From Methylobacterium durans (GTDB lineage Bacteria; Pseudomonadota; Alphaproteobacteria; Rhizobiales; Beijerinckiaceae), in assembly GCF_003173715.1 (NCBI RefSeq), contig NZ_CP029550.1:992001-1056000 (forward strand): 64,000 nt of DNA, read 5' to 3'. The translations under genes were made by a program, and so were the position numbers. Under the pieces are notes generated by a model, which had not been told where the DNA came from, did no database searches, and worked only from the letters and a program-made list of their open reading frames with translations. Below are positions 1 to 7,995 of this stretch, one piece after another (position 1 is the stretch's first letter; each line of letters opens with the position of its first letter).

Positions 1-121
1 ACACACGCTGATTGTCGCTGCGGGCGAAAATCTGTGCACTCGACAGATCGCTCCCATACCGTGCGTGTGCTAGCGTCAGGTTCAGCCCGCCTCGGCCGTC
101 GAGCTGATGGAGGGCACCGCA

Positions 122-397
122 ATGCGGTTCAGTCGAAACTGGCGCGGTCAGTGGGTCTTCGACCCTACCGAGTTCGCTGCCAAGCTCGGCATCACACCCG
201 AACGCTTTCAGGCCGAGATAGACCTTGAGCTCATCCGCTTGTTGGTTGAGAAGGGCCGCGGCGAAGACACTGGACGATCGCGTATTACTGTCCGATCCCG
301 CGAGGCGGCATGGCAGGGTATCATTGATGGACAGGGCTACGTGCTGAATGAATGTCGTCTGTCGATGGACCAACTGCCAGAGCAGTTGATGCGGTAG
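122..397 (+). CDS. small hypothetical protein (91 aa)
   Basis: A 91-residue soluble protein of unknown function. The start at 122 is preferred over the in-frame ATG at 107 because GGAGGG (109-114) sits seven bases upstream of it. The first half (FDPTEFAAKLGI...ERFQAEIDLELI) is mixed hydrophobic and charged with helical character. The middle (SRITVRSREAAWQGIID) looks like a strand and helix. No signal peptide or membrane segment is visible. It may resemble short DUF-type proteins common in Rhizobiales, but I cannot name the family with confidence. It stands alone, about 890 bases from the end of the element operon and on the opposite strand. Confidence 0.6.
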   Translation: MRFSRNWRGQWVFDPTEFAAKLGITPERFQAEIDLELIRLLVEKGRGEDTGRSRITVRSREAAWQGIIDGQGYVLNECRLSMDQLPEQLMR

Positions 398-685
398 TTT
401 GGACAGCGTTTCATTGACAAAGCTCTGATCGCGGGAATTGCAGGGCGGACGCACGAAGACGTGCATAGAGCGGAGCTGCAACAAGCACTCGCCAGGATTA
501 CGGTTCTTGGCCCACGGACTGAAGGCGCAAGCGAGGTCCATCAATCGTGAGCCAGAGCTGACCCCGGCGGCGATCTCATTGCGTGCGTAACGGCACCTCA
601 ATCGAAAACGCGCCAGCGAACCAGCCATCAGACGGGACGAGACAGCCTCCCCTTGGAGGGCGACCGTCACTGAAGGATGGATGCT

Positions 686-955
686 ATGACCAACCGCTTT
701 GCTTCCCTCGCTGCCGCTGTTGCCCTGAGCTTCGGCGCGGTTGCTGCTCCTGCTCTTGCGCAGGCTGCGACGTTCAACGCCTGGGGTCACGAGTTCTCGG
801 TGCCCGGATCGCAGTCGGCCGAGGTTCTGAGCGCACCTCAGGGCACCTACACCGCGATGCAGGCGGGCTCGGTTCGTGAACGGGGCTACGGCGCCGCCTA
901 CCGCTATTCCGGCAGCCATGCTGGTGGCCCGGCCAATGGCCTGCCGCGCAACTGA
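686..955 (+). CDS. small secreted protein with signal peptide
   Basis: An 89-residue protein starting MTNRFASLAAAVALSFGAV with a clear Sec signal peptide; cleavage is likely after APALAQA near residue 27. The mature part of about 60 residues is rich in Gly, Ser, Ala and Tyr and has no cysteine, so it is probably a small periplasmic or secreted protein. The ATG at 686 is chosen because AAGGA (673-677) precedes it by eight bases; the ATG at 677 overlaps that site. Function unknown. Proteins of this build are common in Methylobacterium-type genomes, which is a general impression rather than a match. Confidence 0.65.
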   Translation: MTNRFASLAAAVALSFGAVAAPALAQAATFNAWGHEFSVPGSQSAEVLSAPQGTYTAMQAGSVRERGYGAAYRYSGSHAGGPANGLPRN

Positions 956-1289
956 ACCTGCACTCGCATGCGAAGGGCCGCCGATGAACCGGCGGTCCTT
1001 TGCTGTCACGGGAGGCCGCCCGGACAGGCGCACAATAACGCCGAGCCGGGCTATCCACTTACCGGGTTCGAGGTTCGGGGCCCACGGCCCGAATTGGTCG
1101 GCAGAGGAGATCACGCTTGTGCCTCCTCGTCCGTGATGACGGTCAGCCCACAGGCTCCACGGTCCACGGTTCGCGAAGTCACCACGGTTTCCACCACCAC
1201 ACCCCACACCCCATACGGAGTGTGGTGGTGGTGATGGTCCACGGTTTCCGCGGTTCGCCACAGTCTGATTGTGGAGGTGTGGAAGGGCA
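956..1289. other. intergenic region with short direct repeats and a hairpin
   Basis: No gene is supported here. CCACGGTTTCC occurs at 1182-1192 and again at 1239-1249, and a shorter CCACGGTT lies at 1164-1171. Between the two longer copies is a 12-bp perfect inverted repeat, listed separately. The region lies just downstream of the minus-strand ATPase operon. Confidence 0.5.
1191..1231 (-). terminator. hairpin downstream of the ATPase operon
   Basis: CCACCACCACAC (1191-1202) pairs perfectly with GTGTGGTGGTGG (1220-1231) around a 17-base loop. It lies about 60 bases beyond the stop codon of the minus-strand ATPase gene at 1290, so transcription termination or 3' end protection is the simplest reading. 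There is no following T-run on the minus strand. An iteron-like or protein-binding role is an alternative because repeats flank it. Confidence 0.45.
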
Positions 1290-2612
1290 TCAGGCGAGTT
1301 CCCCAACTACGATCATGGTCTGATCGCGCCCCGTGCGGGTATTGTGTCGGGTCTCGGTTCCGAGGCTCCCATTCTTCTTCCACATGCTCAGCAGCTTTGA
1401 GAGCCGCTTGCGCTCGGTGGGATCGCTCGCATCGAGGCCAAGCACCTGCGCGATGGCTTTGCCTGCCCAGTTGTTCGCGCGAACGTCGTCGGCCCATTGG
1501 CCGCCCGCAATGATGTCCTGCACCTTGCGGAGGTCGCCCGGCTGGATCACGTCGGACAGACCTGGAAGCGTCCACGGCGTGACCACACCTACGAAATCGC
1601 CGGGCGCCTCTCGGGTCTCGTTCCCCAGCGGCACGCCGACGAGGTGATGCCATGCCGCGCCCTCTGCCGGCGGCTGCATGTTCGCCTTGCCGTCATCGAC
1701 GCGGAAATACTGGCGCCGCTTCTCGGCCTCGATGCCGGCTTGGGCAGCCTCCTCGGGTGACATACCATTGAGGACGCGGGCGGAACGGACGGCGCCGATC
1801 AGGGCCGAGCCGCCACGGGCATCGTCCACAGTGTAGGCCGTCTGTCCGGCGCCAGCTTTGCGAACGTGGTGGACGAGCTCCACGCCGCAGTTTCCGGCCT
1901 CGGCCACGCCGCCCCACGCCTTCGTGACCGCATCCACGGCACTGTTGTCGTTCTCCGGCACGTCGTGGCACGAGACGAACGGATCGATGATGAGCTGGTC
2001 AATTCGGCGCTCGCGGATCTCGTGCACCAAGTCATCAACGACGGGCCGCGCAACCATCGTCGCATCGCGCTGTCGGGCCGCTATCTTGATGGGCGTGTCC
2101 CGGCCGCTGTCGATGAACAGCCGGCCCTCAAGCTCCTGCGGCTTGATCCCGTAATGCAGACAGATCGCCGCGAGGCGGCGCTCGGTCTCGTCCTGCGGGT
2201 CCTCGCCGTTCCAGACCCAGACGCGAAGGGGCTCGGGCGCTCGAATGCCGAGAAGAGGGAGCCCCGTCACCATCGCGAGGGCCTCGACTAGCAACAGGCT
2301 CGTCTTACCAAAGCCGCCGGGCGAAACCGTCGTGGTGACGTACCGGCGGATGAAGTGGCGCCCGTAGAGCCAGCGCCGTGGCGGGATCTGCCGTGGGTCG
2401 CGCAACACGAAAGGTGTCGCGACGATGCGCTGCCGCTCCTCAGGCTTGCGGTCGAAGCGGTCGAAGCCGGCTGGCTCGTCGTCCCCAGCAGGTGCGAAGG
2501 GTCGCCGCTCGAAGGGGTGTATGTTGGCGGGATCTCGGCCGTCGTGGCGCTGAGCTTCGAGCCCGTCCAAGTCCGAAAGGTGCCCGCCGAAGCGCCCTGT
2601 CTCTGCTCTCAT
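1290..2612 (-). CDS. AAA/RecA-like ATPase of an integrated element
   Basis: A 440-residue P-loop ATPase of the RepA/DnaB-like RecA-fold group found in prophages and integrative elements. Walker A is GGFGKTS at residues 99-105, and a Walker B strand LIIDP lies at 207-211. The segment RGGSALIGAVRSARVL (about 266-281) fits the conserved GSxAL region of this group. The first 75 residues look disordered and charged. Its start codon overlaps the stop of the preceding gene by four bases, so it is the last gene of a translationally coupled operon (3245 down to 1290). The likely role is replication or DNA handling for the element. The family call is strong; the specific function is inferred. Confidence 0.75.
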   Translation of the reverse strand: MRAETGRFGGHLSDLDGLEAQRHDGRDPANIHPFERRPFAPAGDDEPAGFDRFDRKPEERQRIVATPFVLRDPRQIPPRRWLYGRHFIRRYVTTTVSPGGFGKTSLLLVEALAMVTGLPLLGIRAPEPLRVWVWNGEDPQDETERRLAAICLHYGIKPQELEGRLFIDSGRDTPIKIAARQRDATMVARPVVDDLVHEIRERRIDQLIIDPFVSCHDVPENDNSAVDAVTKAWGGVAEAGNCGVELVHHVRKAGAGQTAYTVDDARGGSALIGAVRSARVLNGMSPEEAAQAGIEAEKRRQYFRVDDGKANMQPPAEGAAWHHLVGVPLGNETREAPGDFVGVVTPWTLPGLSDVIQPGDLRKVQDIIAGGQWADDVRANNWAGKAIAQVLGLDASDPTERKRLSKLLSMWKKNGSLGTETRHNTRTGRDQTMIVVGELA

Positions 2613-2899
2613 GCGGCCACCTCATCGGAGTTGTGTGCCTGCTGGCGCTCTCGCTCTCGGATGGTCTCGGCTTTGATCTGCACGAGGAGGCCGAGGGCCG
2701 TGTCGACCTCAGCGGCGAGACACCGCATGGAGCGCGTCAGGCCGAAGTCGTCGCCCAAGTCCAAGCTGTTGAGGGCGACGGTCGCGCGGGTGCTGATCTG
2801 CCAAAGGAGTTCAGCGAGGCACTCGCGCGTCATCTCGGGGGAGCCGTGGGGGATGTCCTCCACGGCCTGAAAGCGACTGCTGGCGAGAGGGGCGTTCAT
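2609..2899 (-). CDS. hypothetical protein in the element operon
   Basis: A 96-residue, mostly helical protein (ECLAELLWQISTRATVALNSLDLGDDFG...) with no signal or membrane segment and an acidic and amphipathic composition. Its start overlaps the stop of the PC4-like gene (ATGA at 2896-2899), and its stop overlaps the ATPase start (2609-2612). The coupling on both sides supports it being a real gene that works with the ATPase. No family recognised. Confidence 0.7.
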   Translation of the reverse strand: MNAPLASSRFQAVEDIPHGSPEMTRECLAELLWQISTRATVALNSLDLGDDFGLTRSMRCLAAEVDTALGLLVQIKAETIRERERQQAHNSDEVAA

Positions 2900-3129
2900 C
2901 GGCCGCCCTCCTCACGCTCGATGGCCTGCAGCCCCACAATCAGCTCGCGCAGGCGCAGGCGGGAGATGCAGACACCATTCCGCGTCGGGACCGGTTCGCC
3001 GCCTTTGTGGCGCACGGGCGCAAACGCCCTGATGTCCACGAACGCGGCGCCGCGGTACTCAGCGAGGCGAACTCGGATCTCCTCCGAGTTGCCCTTGCGG
3101 ATGCTGCAGAAGGTTCGGGGCTCGGTCAT
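2896..3129 (-). CDS. PC4/p15-type transcriptional coactivator family protein
   Basis: A 77-residue protein starting MTEPRTFCSIRKGNSEEIRV. The pattern EIRVRLAEYRGAAFVDIRAF, a linker, then PTRNGVCISRLRLRELIVGL matches the bacterial PC4 (p15) single-stranded DNA binding fold: a curved beta sheet followed by one helix. The ATG at 3129 is chosen because it overlaps the stop of the upstream 39-residue gene and excludes a low-complexity Arg/Pro leader read in the wrong context. Bacterial PC4 proteins are common on phages and plasmids, and a role in ssDNA binding or transcription of the element is inferred. Confidence 0.7.
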   Translation of the reverse strand: MTEPRTFCSIRKGNSEEIRVRLAEYRGAAFVDIRAFAPVRHKGGEPVPTRNGVCISRLRLRELIVGLQAIEREEGGR

Positions 3130-3245
3130 ACGCGCGTCTCCCCGTAGGCGAGACCGGCGAGCAGGCGGGCGCGATCGGCGCTGATGCCGAGGCGGTAGAC
3201 GAGCCAGCGGATGCGGCGTTCGGTGGTGATGTCGAGATCTGGCAT
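3126..3245 (-). CDS. very small protein (39 aa) heading the element operon
   Basis: A 39-residue peptide, MPDLDITTERRIRWLVYRLG then ISADRARLLAGLAYGETRV, predicted to form two helices that resemble a short helix-turn-helix. The ATG at 3245 has AGAAGG about six bases upstream, and its stop overlaps the start of the PC4-like gene, so it is the first cistron of the coupled operon. Function unknown; it could be a tiny DNA-binding protein. Confidence 0.55.
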   Translation of the reverse strand: MPDLDITTERRIRWLVYRLGISADRARLLAGLAYGETRV

Positions 3246-3374
3246 GTGGCACCTTCTGTTGAGGTGCCGGCCGAGAAAGCGGTGGCGCGCAACGCGCGGA
3301 TATTGTAGGGAGAGCGCTGTCGAGACGCACCTAAACATCCGGCGCCGGTTCCCGCTTGGGGCCGGCGGTTCCGT

Positions 3375-3590
3375 TTAGGCGGCAACTTTCTGACGCTGCG
3401 GCAGGGCTGCGAGCCAAGCCGCGAGATCGTCGCGCAGGATGAGGGTGCGACGCCCGGCCTTGCGAGCCTTCAATCGACCTGCGTTGATCTCCTCAAAGAC
3501 TGTCGAGCGGCCGATGCCGGCGGCACGGGCGGCTTCCACAATGCCGAGAGCGAGGGGAGCGTCGGGCTCGGAGGTGTTGTGCTGAGGCAC
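3375..3590 (-). CDS. excisionase/AlpA-type helix-turn-helix protein
   Basis: A 71-residue protein with the MerR-like winged HTH of excisionases. GIVEAARAAGIGRSTVFEEI (about 16-35) is the HTH, followed by NAGRLKARKAGRRTLILRDD as the wing. It starts at a GTG (3590) with GGAG upstream. In integrated elements such proteins control excision or activate the integrase, and the integrase lies 1 kb upstream on the same strand. The tail RQKVAA is short. Assignment to the excisionase fold is good; whether it acts as a recombination directionality factor is inferred. Confidence 0.75.
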   Translation of the reverse strand: MPQHNTSEPDAPLALGIVEAARAAGIGRSTVFEEINAGRLKARKAGRRTLILRDDLAAWLAALPQRQKVAA

Positions 3591-3690
3591 TGCATTTCTC
3601 CGCCAAACCGAGCGGACTTGCTCGGATGTGAAGCAGCTTGATGGAAAACACAGTGCATGTCGGTCAGAATGGGCAGGAAAAGGTCAGGAA

Positions 3691-4542
3691 TTAGTTTCTG
3701 ACCTGCGCTTCCTTGAACGCCTTCAACCACTTAGCTAGCTTTGGCCTCACGTTGGAGATGGCAGGCTCCCGGCCATACCGCTGTAAACAATGCTGCATTA
3801 TTCGGCGCTCAAGAGCAGCTTGATCAGGCAGGTCGGGATCATCAGCGGACGGCAAGCCTTGATGCTCAAGCGTCTTGCGGACAAATTCCTCAACGTCTGG
3901 CCAATCGTAGGTCGGCTTGCGTCCGAGCCTTGTGGAACCAACTTTGGTATAAATTTCAGATCCTGAAACGGGACGGCCAGTGGGGCCTTCTCGGCGTGTT
4001 GGCTCGGTCAAAATTGGAATTTCGGCCGGCGCATTTGTCGCGCTATCATTCAGAACTCTTGGCGAAGAGGCGGCAATTTTGACAAACCGCTTAGCCAAGT
4101 CGACTTCGCGTAAGAATACGATAGTTCGCACAATCCCAAGGTTAAGAACTCGATCTGGCCAAACTGCGCCTGCAATGTTGATCATACCATCCCCGAAGGG
4201 AAATATACCCGCCTCTGTGCCCCAGAATTCACGATCAACAGTAACAGAATGCCCTTCCGCCAGCACATAAGCCGTCAGATAGCCGGCATGCAGAGATTTT
4301 CTTACCTCGCTTTCGGCGCTAAGATAGGAAAGATAGCGCTCAAAAAAGCTCTTCCGTTCTGGTCCGGAAAATCGATCGATCTGGAATTCCAAACCTTGAG
4401 CATACATTGAACGACCTAGACGGTGCCATAGTTGAACCTCTTCGCTCGGTAGCCCCTGCCAAATCTCTGTATCGGACCATTCTGCAACCTGAAGCACGCC
4501 TCGCTCCAGTCCAATATGATCTGCCGGAATAAATCGGCTCAT
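3691..4542 (-). CDS. hypothetical protein, AT-richer cargo gene next to the integrase
   Basis: A 283-residue soluble protein of unknown function. The start at 4542 (MSRFIPADHIGLERG) is preferred because GGAGGAG lies just upstream; nine more residues are possible from 4569. The first 150 residues look like a folded alpha/beta domain (W-D-TEIWQGLPSEEVQLWHRL, FFERYLSYLSAESEVRKSL). A Pro/Ser-rich linker follows (about 170-205), then a C-terminal region with WPDVEEFVRKTLE and FKEAQVRN. Base composition is lower in GC than its neighbours, a sign of separate acquisition. It sits between the integrase and the excisionase-like gene, a common place for accessory cargo. No family recognised. Confidence 0.7.
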   Translation of the reverse strand: MSRFIPADHIGLERGVLQVAEWSDTEIWQGLPSEEVQLWHRLGRSMYAQGLEFQIDRFSGPERKSFFERYLSYLSAESEVRKSLHAGYLTAYVLAEGHSVTVDREFWGTEAGIFPFGDGMINIAGAVWPDRVLNLGIVRTIVFLREVDLAKRFVKIAASSPRVLNDSATNAPAEIPILTEPTRREGPTGRPVSGSEIYTKVGSTRLGRKPTYDWPDVEEFVRKTLEHQGLPSADDPDLPDQAALERRIMQHCLQRYGREPAISNVRPKLAKWLKAFKEAQVRN

Positions 4543-4641
4543 CGCTCCTCCGCATTGGAGCTTCCGCAATGAGGATGGCGCGGCAGACCCAGTGCGGTCC
4601 GGGCTCTTCGGCGGCCAAACCTAGCCGCGCCAACAGGCAAA

Positions 4642-5865
4642 CTAGGCCGACTGCTGGCGCAGAGCGAGCACGTTCGTCCGGGTGTCCACGGGTCGCTCCT
4701 TGCCGATGAAGGCAGCCCAGGCCGCCATCATCTTGCGACGACGTTCCAGTGCATCGCCGCGTCGATAGGCTCGCTCCGTCGCGTCGCCCACCACGTGCGC
4801 CAGCGCAGTCTCGGCAATCTCACGCGGGAAAGCCGTCCGCTCGCCTGCCCAGTCGCGGAACGACGAGCGGAAGCCGTGGACCGTCACGTCCACCTTCATC
4901 CGCCGCAGCATCATCTCCATCGCCATCACCGATAGCGGCCGGTCACGCTTGTAGCCGGGGAACACGTACTCGCTGGAGCGGATCGCTTCAGCCCGATCCA
5001 GGATTGCCAGAGCGCGCTCCGTCAGCGGCACACGATGTTCAAGGCCGCCCTTCATCCGCTCGGGTGGAAGGATCCAAGTCTTCGTCCTGCGGTCGATCTC
5101 ACTCCAGCGAGCACCCAGCACCTCGCCGGAGCGTGAGGCATTCAGAATGCAAAACTCCAGGGCCATGGCCGCTACCGCCTCACGCTTCCGCAAATCAGCG
5201 ACGAAGGCCGGCACTTCTTCAAACGGCATGGCGGCATGGCGTCCGCGGGTCAACTTGCGCCGGGCTGGCAACAGCTTGTCGAGGTGACCGCGCCAGCGGG
5301 CCGGGTTTTCACCTGTGCGCAGTTCCTTGGCCTTGGCAGCGTCGAGGATGCGTTCGATGCGACCGCGCAGTCGCGATGCGGTCTCGTTCTTCGACTGCCA
5401 AATTGGTGTAAGCACACGGAGCACATCGTCCGTGCCGATCGCTTCGACTGGCATGTTACGCAGGGGCGCGGCGTAGGTATTGAGGGTCGAGGTCCACTGC
5501 GCCTTGTGCTTGTCGTTGCGGAAGCCGCTCTTCAGGCTCGTCACCACCTCGTCGGCGAAGGCGCCGAATGTGACAGCTGCAAGCCGTTCTTCCCTCGCGG
5601 TGCGTCGCTGCTCGATCGGATTGTGACCGGCTTTCAGGGTCCGGCGCGCCTCTGCCGCCTTCTCGCGGGCATCGGCAAGCGAGACGCTAGAGAGGCCGCC
5701 GAGCCCCATCTCCTTCAGCTTGCCTTGCCACCGAAACAGGAAGAGCCAGCGCTTGGCGCCGCTAGCGTCCACGACGAGATACAGCCCCTCCCCGTCTGAG
5801 TGGCGCCCAGGCTTGCTGACGGTGGCGACAGAACGGGCACTCAGCTTCTTGACCGATCGCGCCAT
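4642..5865 (-). CDS. int: tyrosine-type site-specific integrase (P4 family)
   Basis: A 407-residue integrase that would carry out strand exchange between attachment sites. The N-terminal DUF4102-type arm-binding domain covers about 1-90 (LSDGEGLYLVVDASGAKRWLFLF pattern). A core-binding domain spans about 95-195, and the catalytic domain 210-390. Catalytic residues are R245 (NASRSGE), H330 and R333 (HGFR), H357 (LAHVVG) and nucleophile Y367 (ERAYRRGD). Length is normal and the reading frame is intact. It is transcribed toward the element interior, so the element end should lie just to its right, near 5.9-6.1 kb. Confidence 0.9.
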   Translation of the reverse strand: MARSVKKLSARSVATVSKPGRHSDGEGLYLVVDASGAKRWLFLFRWQGKLKEMGLGGLSSVSLADAREKAAEARRTLKAGHNPIEQRRTAREERLAAVTFGAFADEVVTSLKSGFRNDKHKAQWTSTLNTYAAPLRNMPVEAIGTDDVLRVLTPIWQSKNETASRLRGRIERILDAAKAKELRTGENPARWRGHLDKLLPARRKLTRGRHAAMPFEEVPAFVADLRKREAVAAMALEFCILNASRSGEVLGARWSEIDRRTKTWILPPERMKGGLEHRVPLTERALAILDRAEAIRSSEYVFPGYKRDRPLSVMAMEMMLRRMKVDVTVHGFRSSFRDWAGERTAFPREIAETALAHVVGDATERAYRRGDALERRRKMMAAWAAFIGKERPVDTRTNVLALRQQSA

Positions 5866-6256
5866 CGCCCAGCCTCACCCCAACTTCCACCCCAACATTT
5901 GGCGCGGATCGTAGCAAACGCTTACGGACTTCGAAAGCTCGTTCGCACCGTAGCGTGCCGAGAAATAAGCAGGAATTCGGACGATCTCAGATCCCGGCGT
6001 ACTATAGTTTGGCGGACTCCCTCTCCGCCACTTCCCTGTCCATAGGCGTCCGCGCCTATCCACTAAGTCTCTGAAATCGCTGCACGAACTGGAGACCGCC
6101 CTTCAAGGCGGCTCGCTGGCATAAGCTCAAATTCGCGATTTCGATGTGGGTTAGCGCTCGGACCCACGAGGCGGTCATCACCTGCCTCGGCATCGGCGAA
6201 GGCAGCGAGAGAACGCTCAGCCTGCCGGCACTGCCCGAGCTCGAATGCTCGCCGGT
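5866..6256. other. integrase upstream region, probable element boundary
   Basis: No gene is supported. TGGCGGA (6010-6016) and TCCGCCA (6024-6030) form an inverted repeat, and CTCTCCGCCA at 6021-6030 is the usual 3' end of bacterial tRNA-Ser genes. This could be a duplicated tRNA-Ser end left at the attachment site, but the tRNA body is absent here and the other end of the element is outside the window. The segment from 6060 to 6256 shows no feature before the insertion sequence. Confidence 0.35.
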
Positions 6257-6260
6257 CTAG

Positions 6261-6274
6261 CATTACAGTTGCAG
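6261..6274 (+). repeat. IS701 terminal inverted repeat (transposase 3' side)
   Basis: CATTACAGTTGCAG, an exact inverted match of 7649-7662, directly next to the CTAG duplication at 6257-6260. Confidence 0.9.
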
Positions 6275-7607
6275 TTTCGTTCTGAGGTGCGCCTGTCGGG
6301 CGGCAGCTTGGTGGGCGCGCCGCCAGGCTGACCAAGCGAGCACGAGCGCGGGCTCAATGCGCCGCTGCGCCAGCCGCATCGCCACGCGCCGGATCTCCTG
6401 AATGGACCACGGCACCGGCGAGCTTGGCGATGAGCGGCGTTTTTGGGGGCGTTCCGTTGGCCAACCGGCGCACCCGCGCCAACATCGCAAAAGCCAGCAT
6501 CACCAAGCTGACGTGCCGGTGCCAGCCGTGCCACGAACGGCTCTCGTTGTGGGCCAGCCCGAGCTCCGTCTTGGCGGTCTCGAACGCGTCCTCGATGGCC
6601 CAGCGTCGCCCCTCCACGGCCACCAGCGTCTGCACCGGCGTGCCGGCCGGGCACCAAGTGGTGAAGTAGGAGAAGCTCCCGTCCGACAGGCTGCGCCGCA
6701 CGAGCAGGCCGCGCGTCCACACGCTCTGATCAAGAGCGGCGTCGAGCGCATCCGCCGGCAGCGTGGCCAGCGGCAGGTAGGCCCAGTCGAACAGGCGCGG
6801 TCCCTTCGTGCCAGATCCGGCCGAGAGCCGGATCCAGTCTGTCTCGGAGAGATCCTTGGCGATCTCCTCGGCGGTGCCCGCAACGTCGAGGTTTTGGTCC
6901 CAGGACCAGAACCGATGCTGACCCGTGACACCGAGCACGTAGCCCTTGTACGCACGGCGCAGCGCCAGCTCGATCTCGCCAACCCCGTAGATGCTGTCAG
7001 CCGCAACCCACGCAAACGGCACCTCTGCCTTTATCGCCCGCTCGATCATGGCCAGCGCCAGCTGCGGCTTGGTGGCAAAGGTGATGGCCTCGGGCACATG
7101 CGCCGCCCGCCTTCGAGCCGGGTCTCCGGCCCAGGCTTTGGGCAGGTACAGCTGACGATCGATGAAGGCGTGGCCCTGATCCGAGACGTAGGCGGCAAAC
7201 ACCCCGATCTGGCAGTTGGTGATCTTGCCAGCTGAGCCTGTGTACTGCCGGCCCACACCGCACGAGGCTCTGCCCTGCTTCAAGAAGCCGGTCTCGTCGA
7301 TCACCACCACCGCGTCAGGTGAGCCGAGCGTCTCGAGGACGTAGTCACGCACCACGTCCCGCAGCGCCTCCGCGTCCCAGTGCGTGCGACCGAGGACAGC
7401 CTGCTGGCGCCAGGGGCCTGGATCACCAGCAGCTTCAGCCCGCATCCAGCCGGTCTTGCGCCGCTCACCCCCAAGCAAGCCCTCCAGGAAGGCGTTGGCG
7501 GAGGCGGCGACGCTCGGGGCGGCAAACAGCGGGCGGATGCGCTGCTTGGCCTGCCGCAGTGTCGTCGACCAGAGCTCCAGCGTGGATTCGAGCGAGGTTG
7601 AGGACAT
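6263..7607 (-). pseudogene. IS701-family DDE transposase, frameshifted near its C-terminus
   Basis: Transposase of the IS701 family. D104 (VVVIDETGFLKQG) and D204 (AADSIYG) are the first two catalytic acids, and the third acid lies in WAIEDAFETAKTELGLAHNE. The open frame from 7607 ends at 6354 with an unrelated tail after LIAKLAGAV. The family's normal C-terminus (WSIQEIRRVAMRLAQRR and AWSAWRRAHQAAARQAH) is encoded in another frame down to 6263. One base too many between about 6398 and 6445, where a CCCCCAAAAA run occurs on the minus strand, explains this. It is inactive, or read by slippage at that run, or carries a sequence error. Confidence 0.8.
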
Positions 7608-7648
7608 CGCGCTCTCCCATCCGAAACCACTCAGATAGGAGCCTCACC

Positions 7649-7662
7649 CTGCAACTGTAATG
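7649..7662 (-). repeat. IS701 terminal inverted repeat (transposase 5' side)
   Basis: CTGCAACTGTAATG, the inverted partner of 6261-6274, followed by CTAG at 7663-7666, the second copy of the target duplication. Confidence 0.9.
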
Positions 7663-7666
7663 CTAG

Positions 7667-7995
7667 GCCCTCATTTCCGCGAACGGCATTGCCGGCTTCC
7701 CAGCACGCGCCGGCGTCGAAGCCGCGCGGTCCTGCCCCATCCGCTGGCGCGCGGCAGGTCGCGCGGTTCGAGGTCCCCGAATCTCATAAGAACGGTGTGA
7801 CGATACAAAACGGGGACGAGACAAGTGGCGCCTCCGGCTTGGAGTGCGCAGAGTTTCTTATCAATCGCGGCTACCCAATAAGAAAAGCTGATGCGCCGAT
7901 AAGAAGAGGCTTGCGAGAGCGGGGCGCACGCCGATGGGTGAGCGCCCCACGTCCGGTCTTCCTACTGATCTTACGGGGGTACGGACCCCGACACG
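7667..7995. other. no gene seen
   Basis: Sequence between the insertion sequence and a weak plus-strand gene. Open frames exist but lack start sites or recognisable protein character. Nothing else is visible. Confidence 0.4.

Larger units (their letters stand above)
6261..7662 (-). mobile_element. IS701-family insertion sequence
   Basis: A complete 1402-bp element. The ends CATTACAGTTGCAG (6261-6274) and CTGCAACTGTAATG (7649-7662) are perfect 14-bp inverted repeats. They are flanked by CTAG on both sides (6257-6260 and 7663-7666), the four-base YTAR target duplication known for IS701 elements. One minus-strand transposase gene fills it. It inserted between the integrase region and the following sparse region; no gene is clearly interrupted. 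Confidence 0.92.

Noticed and set aside
6063..6335. Frame crossing the left end of the insertion sequence, which could be joined across the element
   Set aside because: Joining the flanks after removing the element and one CTAG copy gives an open frame, but it has no start codon before an upstream in-frame stop and no recognisable protein character.
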